Part shown: one piece after another, positions 19,675-28,499 of the stretch | Layout: every line of letters starts with the position of its first letter | Position numbering within the stretch: position 1 is the first letter of the stretch | Notes under the pieces: model-generated | Database searches by the model: none | What the model was told of the DNA's origin: nothing | Seen by the model: only the letters and a program-made list of their open reading frames with translations | Program-made: the position numbers and the translations under genes | Source of the DNA: Methanobrevibacter arboriphilus JCM 13429 = DSM 1125 | GTDB taxonomy: Archaea; Methanobacteriota; Methanobacteria; Methanobacteriales; Methanobacteriaceae | Direction of reading: 5' to 3' | Length of the DNA stretch: 64,000 nt | Assembly (NCBI RefSeq): GCF_002072215.1 | Contig: NZ_JXMW01000003.1 | Span: forward strand, 124,001-188,000

Positions 19675-20185
19675 ATGTTAATTGTATTTAATTTTTTCAT
19701 GGTTGTATTTTTAATATTTAGCTTAATATTTGAGATTAGATTAGTGAGTTTTTTTTATTTTGGAGTTTTGATAGGGTTTATTAATCTTATTTTTTATTTG
19801 CATGATGATGTTTTTGAATTATTTAAGAATGTAACTGACTATTTTCTTTTTATTATTGCGATTATTTTTGTTGTGAATTATTTATATATTGATGGTTATT
19901 TATCGGGATATATTTTTATTTTAATAAATATTATTTTATTGGTAATTGAATTTTTATTATTGTTTTTTGTTTGTAAAAAAATTATTGGAATTAATAAATA
20001 TGATATTTTCCTAGATGATTCTCACAATAATTCTTTTTTTGAGTTTTGTTATCTTATTTGTTAGTATCATCATTGTATTTTTTTGTAGTTTAATATTAAA
20101 TTTGAAAATATTGATAATAGGAATAATTGTTTTAGTGTTTTTACTTTTTTTATATGTTAGGTTATTAGAAAATAAGAATGTTTAA
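19675..20185 (+). pseudogene. Frameshifted membrane protein, paralogue of the gene at 26000
   Basis: The first frame gives 129 hydrophobic residues (MLIVFNFFMVVFLIFSLIFE...). They match the middle of the intact 238-residue protein at 26000, notably INIILLVIEFLLLFFVCKKI against VNIVLLVIEFLLVIYIYKKM. After a shift near 20046-20056 another frame continues to 20185 as SIIIVFFCSLILNLKILIIG..., which parallels the C-terminal membrane segments of that protein. The N-terminal ~80 residues of the paralogue are missing. Probably non-functional, although the 129-residue piece could still be made. Confidence 0.6.
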
Positions 20186-20284
20186 TGAAAATTATATAAT
20201 AATTTTATTTTATTAATAAATGGCGGTTTGTAAAATAAAATGAAACAAGAAAAATGTTTTTGCAATAAATGGGGTTATGGTTTT

Positions 20285-20680
20285 ATGAATAGAGAATCTT
20301 TAAAAATTTTTGTAGTTATGGTTGTTGTTTTAGTTATTGTATTAATTGTTAAAAGTATGTTTTTTCCAAAAGGAGTTGTTTCAGGAGATTTATCAATAGG
20401 AACTGCTCTTATTCCTGGTGTTGGTTTGGGTGGTAAAATAGCAGGAAAATTGGGGTGGAATTGTCTTTCTAATTTGGCTGCGAAAGGAGCTAAATATACT
20501 ACTGCAGAAGTCATAGTAGGAACTGTAATTGGGGCTGGTAAAAGACCTTCTATTTCAGGAAAATTAGCTCAAAATACATTTGAATCTGTTGTGAGTGATT
20601 TTGGGGTGGAAATGAGTTTTAATATTATGGGTCAATCAATAAATAACGGAATAAATAGAATTACCTCTGGTAAAATATAA
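20285..20680 (+). CDS. Small membrane protein with Gly-rich tail
   Basis: 131 residues from ATG 20285. That start is chosen over ATG 20240 because the preceding GGGGTTATGGTTTTATGAA is the same leader as in the paralogue at 29735. The first ~35 residues are one membrane helix followed by FFPKGVVSG, as in the 57-residue proteins at 26780 and 29735. The remainder is different: a Gly/Ala-rich segment (ALIPGVGLGGKIAGKLG) then a polar tail (NIMGQSINNGINRITSGKI). The segment faintly recalls linkers before toxin domains in polymorphic toxins, but I cannot assign a family. It looks like a chimera made by recombination. It lies about 140 bases before a membrane/TPR pair. Confidence 0.6.
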   Translation: MNRESLKIFVVMVVVLVIVLIVKSMFFPKGVVSGDLSIGTALIPGVGLGGKIAGKLGWNCLSNLAAKGAKYTTAEVIVGTVIGAGKRPSISGKLAQNTFESVVSDFGVEMSFNIMGQSINNGINRITSGKI

Positions 20681-20819
20681 TTTGATTTTATGTATGTAGA
20701 TTGTTAAAAATGATTTTTAGATAAAAGATTAGATGGATTTTTTTGAAAAAATTTGATAATCTTTTATTAATTTTTAAATAAATTTATTAGAGATGTTATT
20801 AAAAATTAATAGTGATAAT

Positions 20820-21505
20820 ATGAATTTAATTATTTTAAGACTTTTTATTTTTGCTCTTATTTCTGGGGTGTTCACTATGCTTTATTGGGTGTATAGGGAG
20901 TCTTTTGGAAGATTTGTGGATAAAATTTTTCCTTTTCCTTATTTAAGGGAAGGAGGTAATTATAAATATAATGATGGTGATGAAGAATTAACTCCTGAGG
21001 GGTTTATAGTAACTATTTTTATAATGTTTGTTATGTTAGCTTTAATTATGTTAATAGTTTTTGAATTTAATTTAATTGGAGGAGCTGTTAGCTTTTTCCT
21101 TTTTTTCCCAGTTTGTTTACTTTTTTAAGGGTTCGTACTTTTAGTGATGATAATATTTTACCTGAAACTGGAATTGGGTATAACTTCAAGTTCAGTTATT
21201 TTCTTTCTTTATTTGCTTCTGTTGGATTTTTCATGGTATTTCCTTTGTTTTTTGGTGCTAAGGATCATCTATATTTTTTTGTTATTGTTTTTATTCTTGC
21301 TTTAGCTGGTGCAGTAGTCCCAGTGATTCCTGATCAGATTAATAAGTTATTGCCTTATGATATTAGGAGTGAGAAAGGGCAGAAACTTTTGGTTGCTATT
21401 ACTTTGGTTCTTGTGATTAGTTTGTGGTTATTTGTTATTATTTATTATATCAGTATGGGTGCTTCTCCTTCTGAGCTTTCACCTGCTAGGTTTGGTGGTG
21501 GTTAA
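20820..21505 (+). pseudogene. Membrane protein of the membrane/TPR pair, single-base frameshift
   Basis: Paralogue of the 228-residue protein at 17637 along its full length. The start at ATG 20820 is set by that match (MNLIILRLFIFAL). The frame breaks in a run of six T near 21121-21126: one further T would join FFPVCLLF directly to LRVRTFSDDNILPE and restore the whole protein. The downstream half (to ARFGGG) is open and nearly identical to the paralogue. A fresh mutation, a phase-variable tract or a sequencing error are all possible. It overlaps the following TPR reading frame exactly as in the intact pair. Confidence 0.7.
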
Positions 21506-22200
21506 TATTAGTTTTTTTCAGGATTATAAATTGAAAAGGAAATTTAATAAAGCTAGGGAGTACAGAGAGGTTAGTGAGTATGATATGGCTTTGAAAATTT
21601 ATAATGAATTAATTGAAAAAGATTATGACTTATTGAATTCTTATTTTAATATAGGAGTAGTTTTTTCTGATAAAAAAAGATTTTGATAAAGCTATTTATT
21701 ATTTTGATAAAGCTCTTTTATTAGATAAAGATGATATTCATGTTCTAATTCAAAAAGGGCTAGTTTTATATGGTATAAGAAATTATAATAATGTCTTGGA
21801 CATTTTTAATAAAGTTTTAAGTATTGATTGTGAAAATCATTATGCATTAATGGATAAAGGATTGGTTTTTCTTGAAATAGGTAGATATGCTGAAGCTTTG
21901 GATTTGTTTAATAAATGCTTGATTAATGGTCTAGATAATTATTCATTATGGTTTTTTAAAGCTCATGCTTTAACTAGTTTAAAAAAATATGATGAAGCTT
22001 TAGATTCATTAAATAAGTCTTTAGAACTAGAACCTAATAATGCAGATATATTATATAACAAAGGATATATTTTGGAAAAATTAAAAAGATATCAAAAATC
22101 CTTAGAATATTATGATAAGTCTTTGAAAATAAATCATAACGATATTGATACTTTAGAAGGCCGTAAAAGAGTTTTAAAAGAGATTAAAAATAATTATTAA
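21498..22200 (+). pseudogene. TPR-repeat protein with single-base frameshift
   Basis: Second member of the duplicated membrane/TPR pair; the N-terminus (LKRKFNKAREYREVSEYD) matches the protein at 18316. After about 60 residues the frame breaks in a run of seven A near 21671-21677. Removing one A restores KKDFDKAIYYFDKALLLDKDD and joins the rest, which is open to 22200 and contains about five more TPRs. The restored protein would have about 233 residues against about 300 for the paralogues, so two or so repeats are also missing. Both genes of this pair carry homopolymer shifts while the first pair is intact. Confidence 0.7.
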
Positions 22201-22345
22201 TTTTTCAAGTAGTTACTTAATACTTTTTCTTTCAATAACTTATTCTTATATTTCCATTAGTTTAAACTAATACCTATCTTTAAATCTAGTATTTTGATTA
22301 ATAGCCTTTATAATAATTATTGAGGTATTCTAAAAATTAGTATTT
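22201..22345 (+). repeat. Copy C of the ~160-bp repeat, interrupted by an insertion sequence
   Basis: Follows the TPR stop codon with CAAGTAGTTACTTA and T-rich sequence, and runs to TTAGTATTT, where the insertion sequence begins. The copy continues after the element with TAGTATTTTATTAATTA (23591-23612) and the shared TATA-like tail. The hairpin of copy A has largely decayed here. Confidence 0.75.
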
Positions 22346-23590
22346 TAGGGTGCTAGATTTTTTTCTAGAATTGAGGGCTTCATTAGCCTTATTTTCATTA
22401 TTTTTATGTTGGATTATTTTTTGTTTTTAAAAGTACATTTTTTATGAGTTTTATTTTATTTTTTAGGGTCTTTTAAATCGATAAATATAAATATTGGTAT
22501 TAACAAAGTTTTATTGATGATAAAAATGAAAATACCAATTATTTATGATGAAAAAGACCCTAAATGGATATTGCTGTTGAATATATTTAAAATTATCGAT
22601 TCTAGAAAAATTCATCAGGAATTCACTCGAAATGGAATTAAACCTGTTAAAAAAGGTGTTGTTAATTTTAAAATAGTTTTAATGAGTATGTTTTTCGCAT
22701 CAGATATTTCATACGTTGTTAGTGAGCTTAAAAGAAGCCATGAGTTGAGAAAGTCTTTAGGATTTAATCAAGTTCCAGAATCAAATCAAATATATGAATT
22801 TTTGGCAAGATTTAATCAAAAGAAAATACTTGAATTCGTGATTAAAACATTAAATAAGGAATTTAAACCAATTAAAAGAGGAAAACGCACAGTTTTAATT
22901 GATGGAACCGATATACAGGTTGATATGAACTGGAACAAGCAAAATTACACTAAAAAATTTCTCGAGAAAAAAGGGCTTTATTGGGCCAAATCAGCTTCAA
23001 AAGGGTTTTATATAGGGTTTAAATTAACTTTAGCACTTGATTATCACACTGGACAACCATTGACCATGTTAATACATAAAGGATCTAAGCATGACTCTGA
23101 ATTATTCCCTGAAATAATGGAAAAACTAAGAAAAAGAAGAATAATAAGAAACAAAGACATTATAATAGCAGATAAAGGATATATAAGTTTTAATAATTAT
23201 CGTGAGGGAATTTTAAAGTATAAAATAGTTCCATTAATATTTCCAAAAGAAAACATGAAAATAAACAAAATTTTAAGCCAATTCAATTATCCTTTAGAAT
23301 ATTTCAAAGTTAAAAACAAAAAAGAAGACATTTACAAAGAATTAGTTTCTAAATTCAAAAAACTAATCACCAAATGGAAGAAATTTAAAAAAATAAGAGG
23401 AAAAATCGAAGATTTCTTCAAATTAACCAAAAAAAGACTGAAAAATAACAAATTCCACAAATATACAAAAGAATCCATAGCAAAAACAAGTTATCTGCTT
23501 GTACTTTTAACAGGACTCATCATAAAACAAGGATACAACGAATCAGAGAGCATGCAAAAGCTCTCAGAAACCTAAAAATCTAGCACCCTA
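22346..23590 (+). mobile_element. Complete 1245-bp insertion sequence, ISM1-like
   Basis: The ends are inverted repeats: TAGGGTGCTAGATTTTT at the left and its exact complement at the right (17 bp perfect, then imperfect). The flanks carry an identical 8-bp target duplication, TAGTATTT (22338-22345 and 23591-23598), so the edges are certain. It contains one transposase gene. The size near 1.2 kb and 8-bp duplications match what I recall for ISM1 of Methanobrevibacter smithii (ISNCY group), but the family is not proven from sequence alone. It inserted into copy C of the intergenic repeat. The intact ends and target duplication suggest a recent insertion. Confidence 0.92.
22517..23575 (+). CDS. 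Transposase of the ISM1-like element (DDE type)
   Basis: About 352 residues. It is an IS4/RNase-H-like DDE transposase: first Asp in LIDGTD (about residue 130), second in IIADKGY (about 220), Glu in RGKIEDFFKLTKKRLKN (about 299), with the helix-rich N-terminal region expected for DNA binding. It cuts and joins the element at its inverted repeats. No clear Shine-Dalgarno precedes the start; TTG 22514, ATG 22517 and ATG 22526 are all possible, with a TATA-like ATAAATATAAAT at 22481-22492. The reading frame is intact, so the element may still move. Confidence 0.9.
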   Translation: MIKMKIPIIYDEKDPKWILLLNIFKIIDSRKIHQEFTRNGIKPVKKGVVNFKIVLMSMFFASDISYVVSELKRSHELRKSLGFNQVPESNQIYEFLARFNQKKILEFVIKTLNKEFKPIKRGKRTVLIDGTDIQVDMNWNKQNYTKKFLEKKGLYWAKSASKGFYIGFKLTLALDYHTGQPLTMLIHKGSKHDSELFPEIMEKLRKRRIIRNKDIIIADKGYISFNNYREGILKYKIVPLIFPKENMKINKILSQFNYPLEYFKVKNKKEDIYKELVSKFKKLITKWKKFKKIRGKIEDFFKLTKKRLKNNKFHKYTKESIAKTSYLLVLLTGLIIKQGYNESESMQKLSET

Positions 23591-23652
23591 TAGTATTTTA
23601 TTAATTATTTAAATCACAATTTTTAAATAGAACGATTAGTAGATTATTTATT

Positions 23653-24084
23653 ATGAAGAGACTTTTAGATAAATTTAATTTCATATTTTTAAGCTTTGTT
23701 TATTTTATTGCTGTTAGTCTTATTCTTTATTTTATTGATTTGAATTTGAAAATTATTTTCTTTGTAGGTTCTATTATTATTTGGTTTTTGATATTTTTAT
23801 ATAGGGATGTTTTTATTCCGAGGATTCCTAAATTAGTTCTTTTATTTTTTAGTATATTAGTAATGGGGTGTATTTTTCTTTTTAATTTGGATATTTTTTA
23901 TTCTTTTTTTTGTTTAGCTATTGTATATTCATTAATGGAAAGTTATTATAATCCTGATATTAGTAATGTGGATAGGTTTAAAAATTGGAAAAATAATGCA
24001 TCAATACTTATTATAGTTATAGGGGGAGTTTTTTTATCTGCTGTATTAGCTTACCTGATTTTTTCAGCTCTTTCTTTCATATAA
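23653..24084 (+). CDS. Small multi-pass membrane protein
   Basis: 143 residues with four or five membrane segments (near 10-28, 32-50, 60-78, 82-98 and 116-140) and a short polar loop (NPDISNVDRFKNWKNN). I do not recognise a family. A TATA-like TTTTTAAATAG lies only 22 or so bases before the ATG, with no Shine-Dalgarno, so the message may be leaderless. A dead copy of its promoter and first nine codons stands at 19386-19446, showing that the unit has been duplicated together with the neighbouring intergenic repeat. Confidence 0.65.
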   Translation: MKRLLDKFNFIFLSFVYFIAVSLILYFIDLNLKIIFFVGSIIIWFLIFLYRDVFIPRIPKLVLLFFSILVMGCIFLFNLDIFYSFFCLAIVYSLMESYYNPDISNVDRFKNWKNNASILIIVIGGVFLSAVLAYLIFSALSFI

Positions 24085-24100
24085 TAATAGGTTTATATTT

Positions 24101-24260
24101 TATTTTTCAAGTAGTTACTTTCTAATATTCTTCTTTTAATAATTTATTCTTATATTTTCATTACCTTAAACCAATAGCTACTTTAAAACTAGTATTTTAA
24201 CTAATAGTTTCTATAAGAATAATAAGAGTATTCTGAAAATTAGTAATTTATTAAGTGTTT
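24101..24260 (+). repeat. Copy D of the ~160-bp intergenic repeat
   Basis: Starts with TTTTTCAAGTAGTTACTTT shortly after a membrane-protein gene. It contains AGAATA...TATTCT (6-bp stem) and ends TTATTAAGTGTTT, as in copy A. A promoter-like element of the recurrent type follows at 24302. Confidence 0.75.
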
Positions 24261-24301
24261 AATCTATATTTTTTAAATTTTATTTTATTTTTTTTAAAGT
24301 T

Positions 24302-24320
24302 TGAATGGAAATATTTATTA
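24302..24320 (+). promoter_or_regulatory. BRE/TATA promoter, recurrent type
   Basis: TGAATGGAAATATTTATTA, preceded by the same T-rich tract (TTTTATTTTATTTTTTTTAA) as the copy at 29676. It stands about 50 bases before the decayed extracytoplasmic-protein gene at 24370, a normal distance for an archaeal promoter plus leader. Confidence 0.55.
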
Positions 24321-24369
24321 ACGTATTTTTTTATAAATATTTATTATATGGGTTATTGGGTGTGATGGT

Positions 24370-24828
24370 ATTAATTTAAAGGATAAAAATTTTTATTTGT
24401 GTTTTCAGTTATAATTGTGATTTTAATTGCTGTATTAGTATTATTTACTTTTAATTCAATTTTTAATAATAATGTTGATTATATGCTGATGATGTTGGAG
24501 GGTATAGTTTTAATATTCCTGATTTTTTAAAACTTGAATCAGAAGATAGTACTAATATTAGTTATGGGAAGATTTATTCAAATGATCAAATAAATTTAGC
24601 TATAATCGTTAGAAAAGATATTAATTTATCTAAAGATGAATTATTAGATGAATATAATGTGACTAATTATAAAATGTAAAATTTGGGAATTTACAAGGTT
24701 ATAAAACATCAAAACTCAGTAGTGTAGCTTATTATTTCAAAATTCACAATGATTTAATATTGATTAGTTTTGTTGGAGCTAAAAATACTGATATTTTAGT
24801 TGAAGAAATGCTAAAAAATATTTCCTAA
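24370..24828 (+). pseudogene. Decayed membrane-anchored extracytoplasmic protein (PsbP-like)
   Basis: Same family as the genes at 25437 and 31347: an N-terminal helix, then GGYSFNIPDFLKLESEDS and a C-terminal NDLILISFVGAKNTDILVEE. At least three single-base shifts break the frame: in the signal helix near 24390-24410, in the GATTATATG stretch near 24483, and near 24675. All lie in A/T-rich tracts. Not functional as it stands. Confidence 0.7.
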
Positions 24829-24918
24829 TATTTTTCACATGATTTTATAATAATTTTTTAAATTTTTATTTGCATAATTTTATTAAAACATTTATTATAT
24901 ATTTTTATGGTATTTGAT

Positions 24919-25200
24919 ATTGTTAATTCAAAGGATAAAAATTTTTAGCTATTTTTTCAGTTTTACTAATAGTTTTAATTATTATATATAATGATAATTC
25001 AACAAGAGAACTTTTGGATTTTTATAAGATCAATAATTATTCTAAAATAAAAATCAATAATTTAAATATCTATAAATTTACAATCATACTTCTAAAGATT
25101 ATCTTTTCAATATTAACAACGATACTATTCAAATTAGTTTTTTTTGGGGGCGAAAAATGGGGATATTTTACTTGAAAGAATATTGGTAGATATTAATTAA
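24919..25200 (+). pseudogene. Internally deleted PsbP-like paralogue
   Basis: A second, more decayed copy. The start region (NSKDKNF) and signal helix are followed directly by a mid-to-late part (TRELLDFYKINNYSKIKINN) and an end reading ILLERILVDIN. The GGY/FNIP domain start is lost, and a missing A in the NSKDK tract shifts the frame. Beyond it, 25201-25425 is featureless AT-rich DNA. Confidence 0.5.
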
Positions 25201-25436
25201 GTGAATATATAATTTTAAAAATCAATTTTTATAATTATGAATATTTGTTACAAGTTTATTATATAATATTTAACTTTAATTTTTTTAAAATTTAATAAAT
25301 AATGTTTATTTATTATTCAACTTAAATAGTAATTATTATAAAATTATTAATAATTATATTTCATTAATGTTATTTTAAATCAATATTTTTTCTCTTAAAA
25401 GATATTCTTTATATAATTTATACTGGGTGTGATAAT

Positions 25437-25904
25437 ATTAATTCAAAGGGTAAAAAATTTTTAGCTGTTTTTTCAGCTATAATTGTGATTTTAATTGCTA
25501 TTTTGTGTGTATTTGCTTTTAACTCTCTTTCCAATAATGATGGTGTTGGTTATTATATTGATGATGTTGGAGGGTATAGTTTTAATATTCCTACTGATTT
25601 GCATTTGAATAATTCTTATAATGATAGTGAGTCTTTTAATAAGATTTATTGGGCTGATGATTCATCTTATTCTGTTATGATATCAGTTGGGAAAAATTTT
25701 TCATCTGAAAAAATTGAGTCATTAATAAGAAATAATTCTAATAGCTATGAAAAGATAAAAATTAATGGTAAAGATGCATATTTAACAGAAAATCCTAGTG
25801 CAATAGAATATTATGTCCCAATTAATAATGATTGTATTTATTTAGGAATATGGAATGTGAATGACCATGAAAAACTAGCTAAAAAAATTTTAAATAATAT
25901 TTAA
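25437..25904 (+). CDS. Membrane-anchored extracytoplasmic protein, PsbP-like fold (tentative)
   Basis: About 155 residues: one N-terminal helix (KKFLAVFSAIIVILIAILCV) then an exported domain beginning GYYIDDVGGYSFNIPTDLHL and ending NVNDHEKLAKKILNNI. The GGY-F-x-IP start and closing amphipathic helix recall PsbP/DUF1795-type domains, but I cannot prove the family. The only in-frame normal start is GTG 25485, in the middle of the helix. The paralogue at 31347 conserves the sequence NSK-x-KKFLA further upstream, so translation probably starts at ATT 25437 after GGTGTGAT. Decayed copies stand at 24370 and 24919. Confidence 0.65.
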   Translation: MNSKGKKFLAVFSAIIVILIAILCVFAFNSLSNNDGVGYYIDDVGGYSFNIPTDLHLNNSYNDSESFNKIYWADDSSYSVMISVGKNFSSEKIESLIRNNSNSYEKIKINGKDAYLTENPSAIEYYVPINNDCIYLGIWNVNDHEKLAKKILNNI

Positions 25905-25999
25905 TTAAAATAATTAGAAAAGTATTTTTGTATTATACTAACCTAATATTTATTTTAATTTAACACTCTATTATAATTACTTTTTTACTTGAGGGGCTT

Positions 26000-26716
26000 A
26001 TGAATAATAAATTGATAAATTTAGTTTATGGTTTAATTAGTATATTGATCATATTAATTATATCTTATTTTTTTAGGATAACTGAGATATACATATATTT
26101 TAACTTAATATGTTTAATATTGGTTTTTTATATTTCTTTTTATATTATTAAAAATTATCATTCTAAATTAAATCAATACGATCTTAGATTATGTATTGTT
26201 TTTGTTGGTTTAAGTTTGTCGTTTTTGATAATTCAAAATCCTGTTGTTATTTTATCATCTTTTGGAGTTTTATTAGGAATGATAAACATAGCTTTGTTTT
26301 TAAATTTCAAAATTTATAAACTGCTTAAAGTGGATGATATTTATTTTTTATTTTTATTGCCTTGTGGTTTTATGGCTGTTTATCTGTATGTTAAGTCCTA
26401 TTTAACAATTAATAACTTTATTTTAGTGAATATTGTGTTATTAGTAATTGAATTTTTATTAGTAATTTATATTTATAAAAAAATGAGAGAAATAGAAAAA
26501 TATGGTTTAGAAAGTGATAAAGCCTCTATTAGTTATCATTTTTCTTATTTCATGGAATATTTATTGCTTTCAGTAGTTATTTTGTTTATTTCACTTTCTG
26601 AGATAGTTAATAATAGAAAGGTTTTATTTGGTAGTTTTGTGTTTTTTGGACTTTTAGTCATTGCTTTTTATCATATTAAAAAAATAGGAGAAAATAATGA
26701 ATTAGATGAAAAATGA
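26000..26716 (+). CDS. Multi-pass membrane protein
   Basis: 238 residues, largely hydrophobic, with about seven membrane segments and a charged stretch at about 150-175 (KKMREIEKYGLESDKAS). No family recognised. A strong GAGGGG lies just before ATG 26000. A shortened and frameshifted paralogue is at 19675. A 57-residue membrane peptide follows about 60 bases after the stop, so the two may form one operon. Confidence 0.7.
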   Translation: MNNKLINLVYGLISILIILIISYFFRITEIYIYFNLICLILVFYISFYIIKNYHSKLNQYDLRLCIVFVGLSLSFLIIQNPVVILSSFGVLLGMINIALFLNFKIYKLLKVDDIYFLFLLPCGFMAVYLYVKSYLTINNFILVNIVLLVIEFLLVIYIYKKMREIEKYGLESDKASISYHFSYFMEYLLLSVVILFISLSEIVNNRKVLFGSFVFFGLLVIAFYHIKKIGENNELDEK

Positions 26717-26779
26717 ATAGTTTTTTATAGGTTATAATTTTTATCAATTTTTTGAGTTCTTATTGTGGAGATTTTGTAC

Positions 26780-26953
26780 ATGAAAAAGGATTTTTTTAAA
26801 ATTTTACTTATCGTTGCTATATTTTTGTTTGTTGCTATCATTGTTAAAAATTTATTTTTCCCAAAAGGGATTATTTCTGGTGTTTTAACAATAATTATAG
26901 CTATAATACTTGGTTGGTATTTTGGTAACAGATATAAATCTAGTTTAAAATAG
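26780..26953 (+). CDS. 57-residue single-helix membrane protein, FFPKG family
   Basis: ATG 26780 is chosen over an upstream in-frame start because GTGGAGAT stands seven bases before it. The protein is a Lys start, one long helix (FKILLIVAIFLFVAIIVKNL), the motif FFPKGIISG, a second hydrophobic stretch and a basic tail (GNRYKSSLK). Exactly the same length and plan occur in the protein at 29735, and the first half is shared with the protein at 20285. It is probably a two-helix hairpin in the membrane. Function unknown; small size and copy number would suit an immunity or regulatory peptide. Confidence 0.65.
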   Translation: MKKDFFKILLIVAIFLFVAIIVKNLFFPKGIISGVLTIIIAIILGWYFGNRYKSSLK

Positions 26954-27083
26954 TTCATGAAAAGTATTTCAGGCAAATGAAGAACAATGTTATCTATCAG
27001 TTCAACTTATAAAATGACTCTAATATTTCATGTTAATCAGATATCTAGAGAATATAATAATGAATTTAGATATTTAAAATCAT

Positions 27084-28444
27084 ATGCTAGCATACAGTAA
27101 TGTTAGTAGTGATATTTTAAGATATTGGCTTTCTAAGAGTAATCAGTTTGGTTCTGGTAGTATGAATGCTGCTTATGGAACATTCTTAACCTCTTTATTA
27201 GTGATTTATGAACATGACCGGTAGCTGATCAAGCAGCAGAAAAATTTAATGTTACATGGTCTCGTACTACTCCTGTTATGGTTTCTATGAATAATGAGGT
27301 TGAAAAAGCTTGTATTACTGGTGAGATGGATCATTGTATGGGAATGGATATTGTTGGGGACCAATTGAATGTTTATAATTTCCGTATGACTTGTTCTTTT
27401 GCGTTTTCATTAGTTGAAGAGTTAGTAGGGCATAATATTTGGAATGATAGTGAAATTGGGTCTGTTACTCTTGGTATTTTTGAAAAAATTGCTTATGGTG
27501 ATAATTTAATAAGTTATTATAGTAATGGTTATTTAGTAGTTTATACAGAAAATAATCCAGAAAGTGTTTTGTATATTGATTTAGTCTCTGGTATTGTTCG
27601 TGATACATTTGATGAAAGTATTCTTGGTTATCCTTGTTATTGTGGTCCTATAACTGATCGTGCTGTGGATTATGCAGATCAAATACTTAGTGGCGGTCAA
27701 GCACTTATTGATTTGGAAAAAATGGGCAATGCATCTATTAGTTTTGGTAGTGCTTTTGGTTTTGTTGTTAATGAAATAGTTGGGGGATCTTTAACTTTGT
27801 CTGGCTTAGGAAGTCTTGCTGCATTTGGTTTTGTTGGTGCTGTTTCATTTGGTTCTCTTGCATTTATGGCTGGTGTTATTGAAGTTTGTAGACCTTATTT
27901 TGCATGGGCTTATGATTCAATAGGACAACATGATTTAGCGGAATTTTATAGGACAAATGACATTTTTGACATACTTACAGACTCATTCACAATAGATTTA
28001 AGCAACATAGACACACTCCAGGGTGTTCCAAAAGGAACAACAATTAAAGAAATAGAAAATATTGGATCTAAATTAAATTATTATGATGTTATTAGATCAG
28101 GAATTTTAATAAATTTAGTTAAAGATCCTTTTAAAGGTAAAAATATAGAAATCTCTTTGAAAGCAGCAAAAGAAGTAACTAAAATTGGTAAAATTGATGG
28201 TCCTGAGGGTAATAAAACTTTGTTCTTTTTAAATTTTTTTAAAGCTGCTGCTTCTAATTTGAAGCTTGGATTTAAAGATGCTGGGGAAGGTATTAAAACT
28301 AACAATCCTCCTCTCATAGCAAAGGGCATTGCTAAAATTATCTCAGGTGCTGCATTAGGAGAGTTTATTTCTTTTTTCACACTTTCTGAAATTGTCCCTA
28401 AACATACGTGGAATTATATTATAAAAATTATAAAAAATATATAA
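27084..28444 (+). pseudogene. 3' part of a large surface protein with toxin-like tail, 5' end decayed
   Basis: A 388-codon frame is open from 27278, but homologous-looking sequence continues upstream in other frames. MLAYSNVSSDILRYWLSKSN... (27084-27223) joins the main frame if one C is restored near 27218 (HDPVADQAAEKFNVTWSR), and EYNNEFRYLKSYA lies in a third frame before 27084. The conserved part (MNAAYGTFLTSLL, NVTWSRTTPVMVS, GEMDHCMGMDIVG, GYPCYCGPITDRAVDYA) resembles, from memory, a domain in large Methanobrevibacter surface proteins. After it comes a Gly-rich hydrophobic region (about 165-215 of the open frame) and a divergent tail to the end, an arrangement seen in polymorphic toxins. 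The TPR gene follows after 55 bases. Confidence 0.55.
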
Positions 28445-28499
28445 AAAATATAATTTTTTATTAATTATTATAAATATTGATAATATAGGATAAGAAAAT

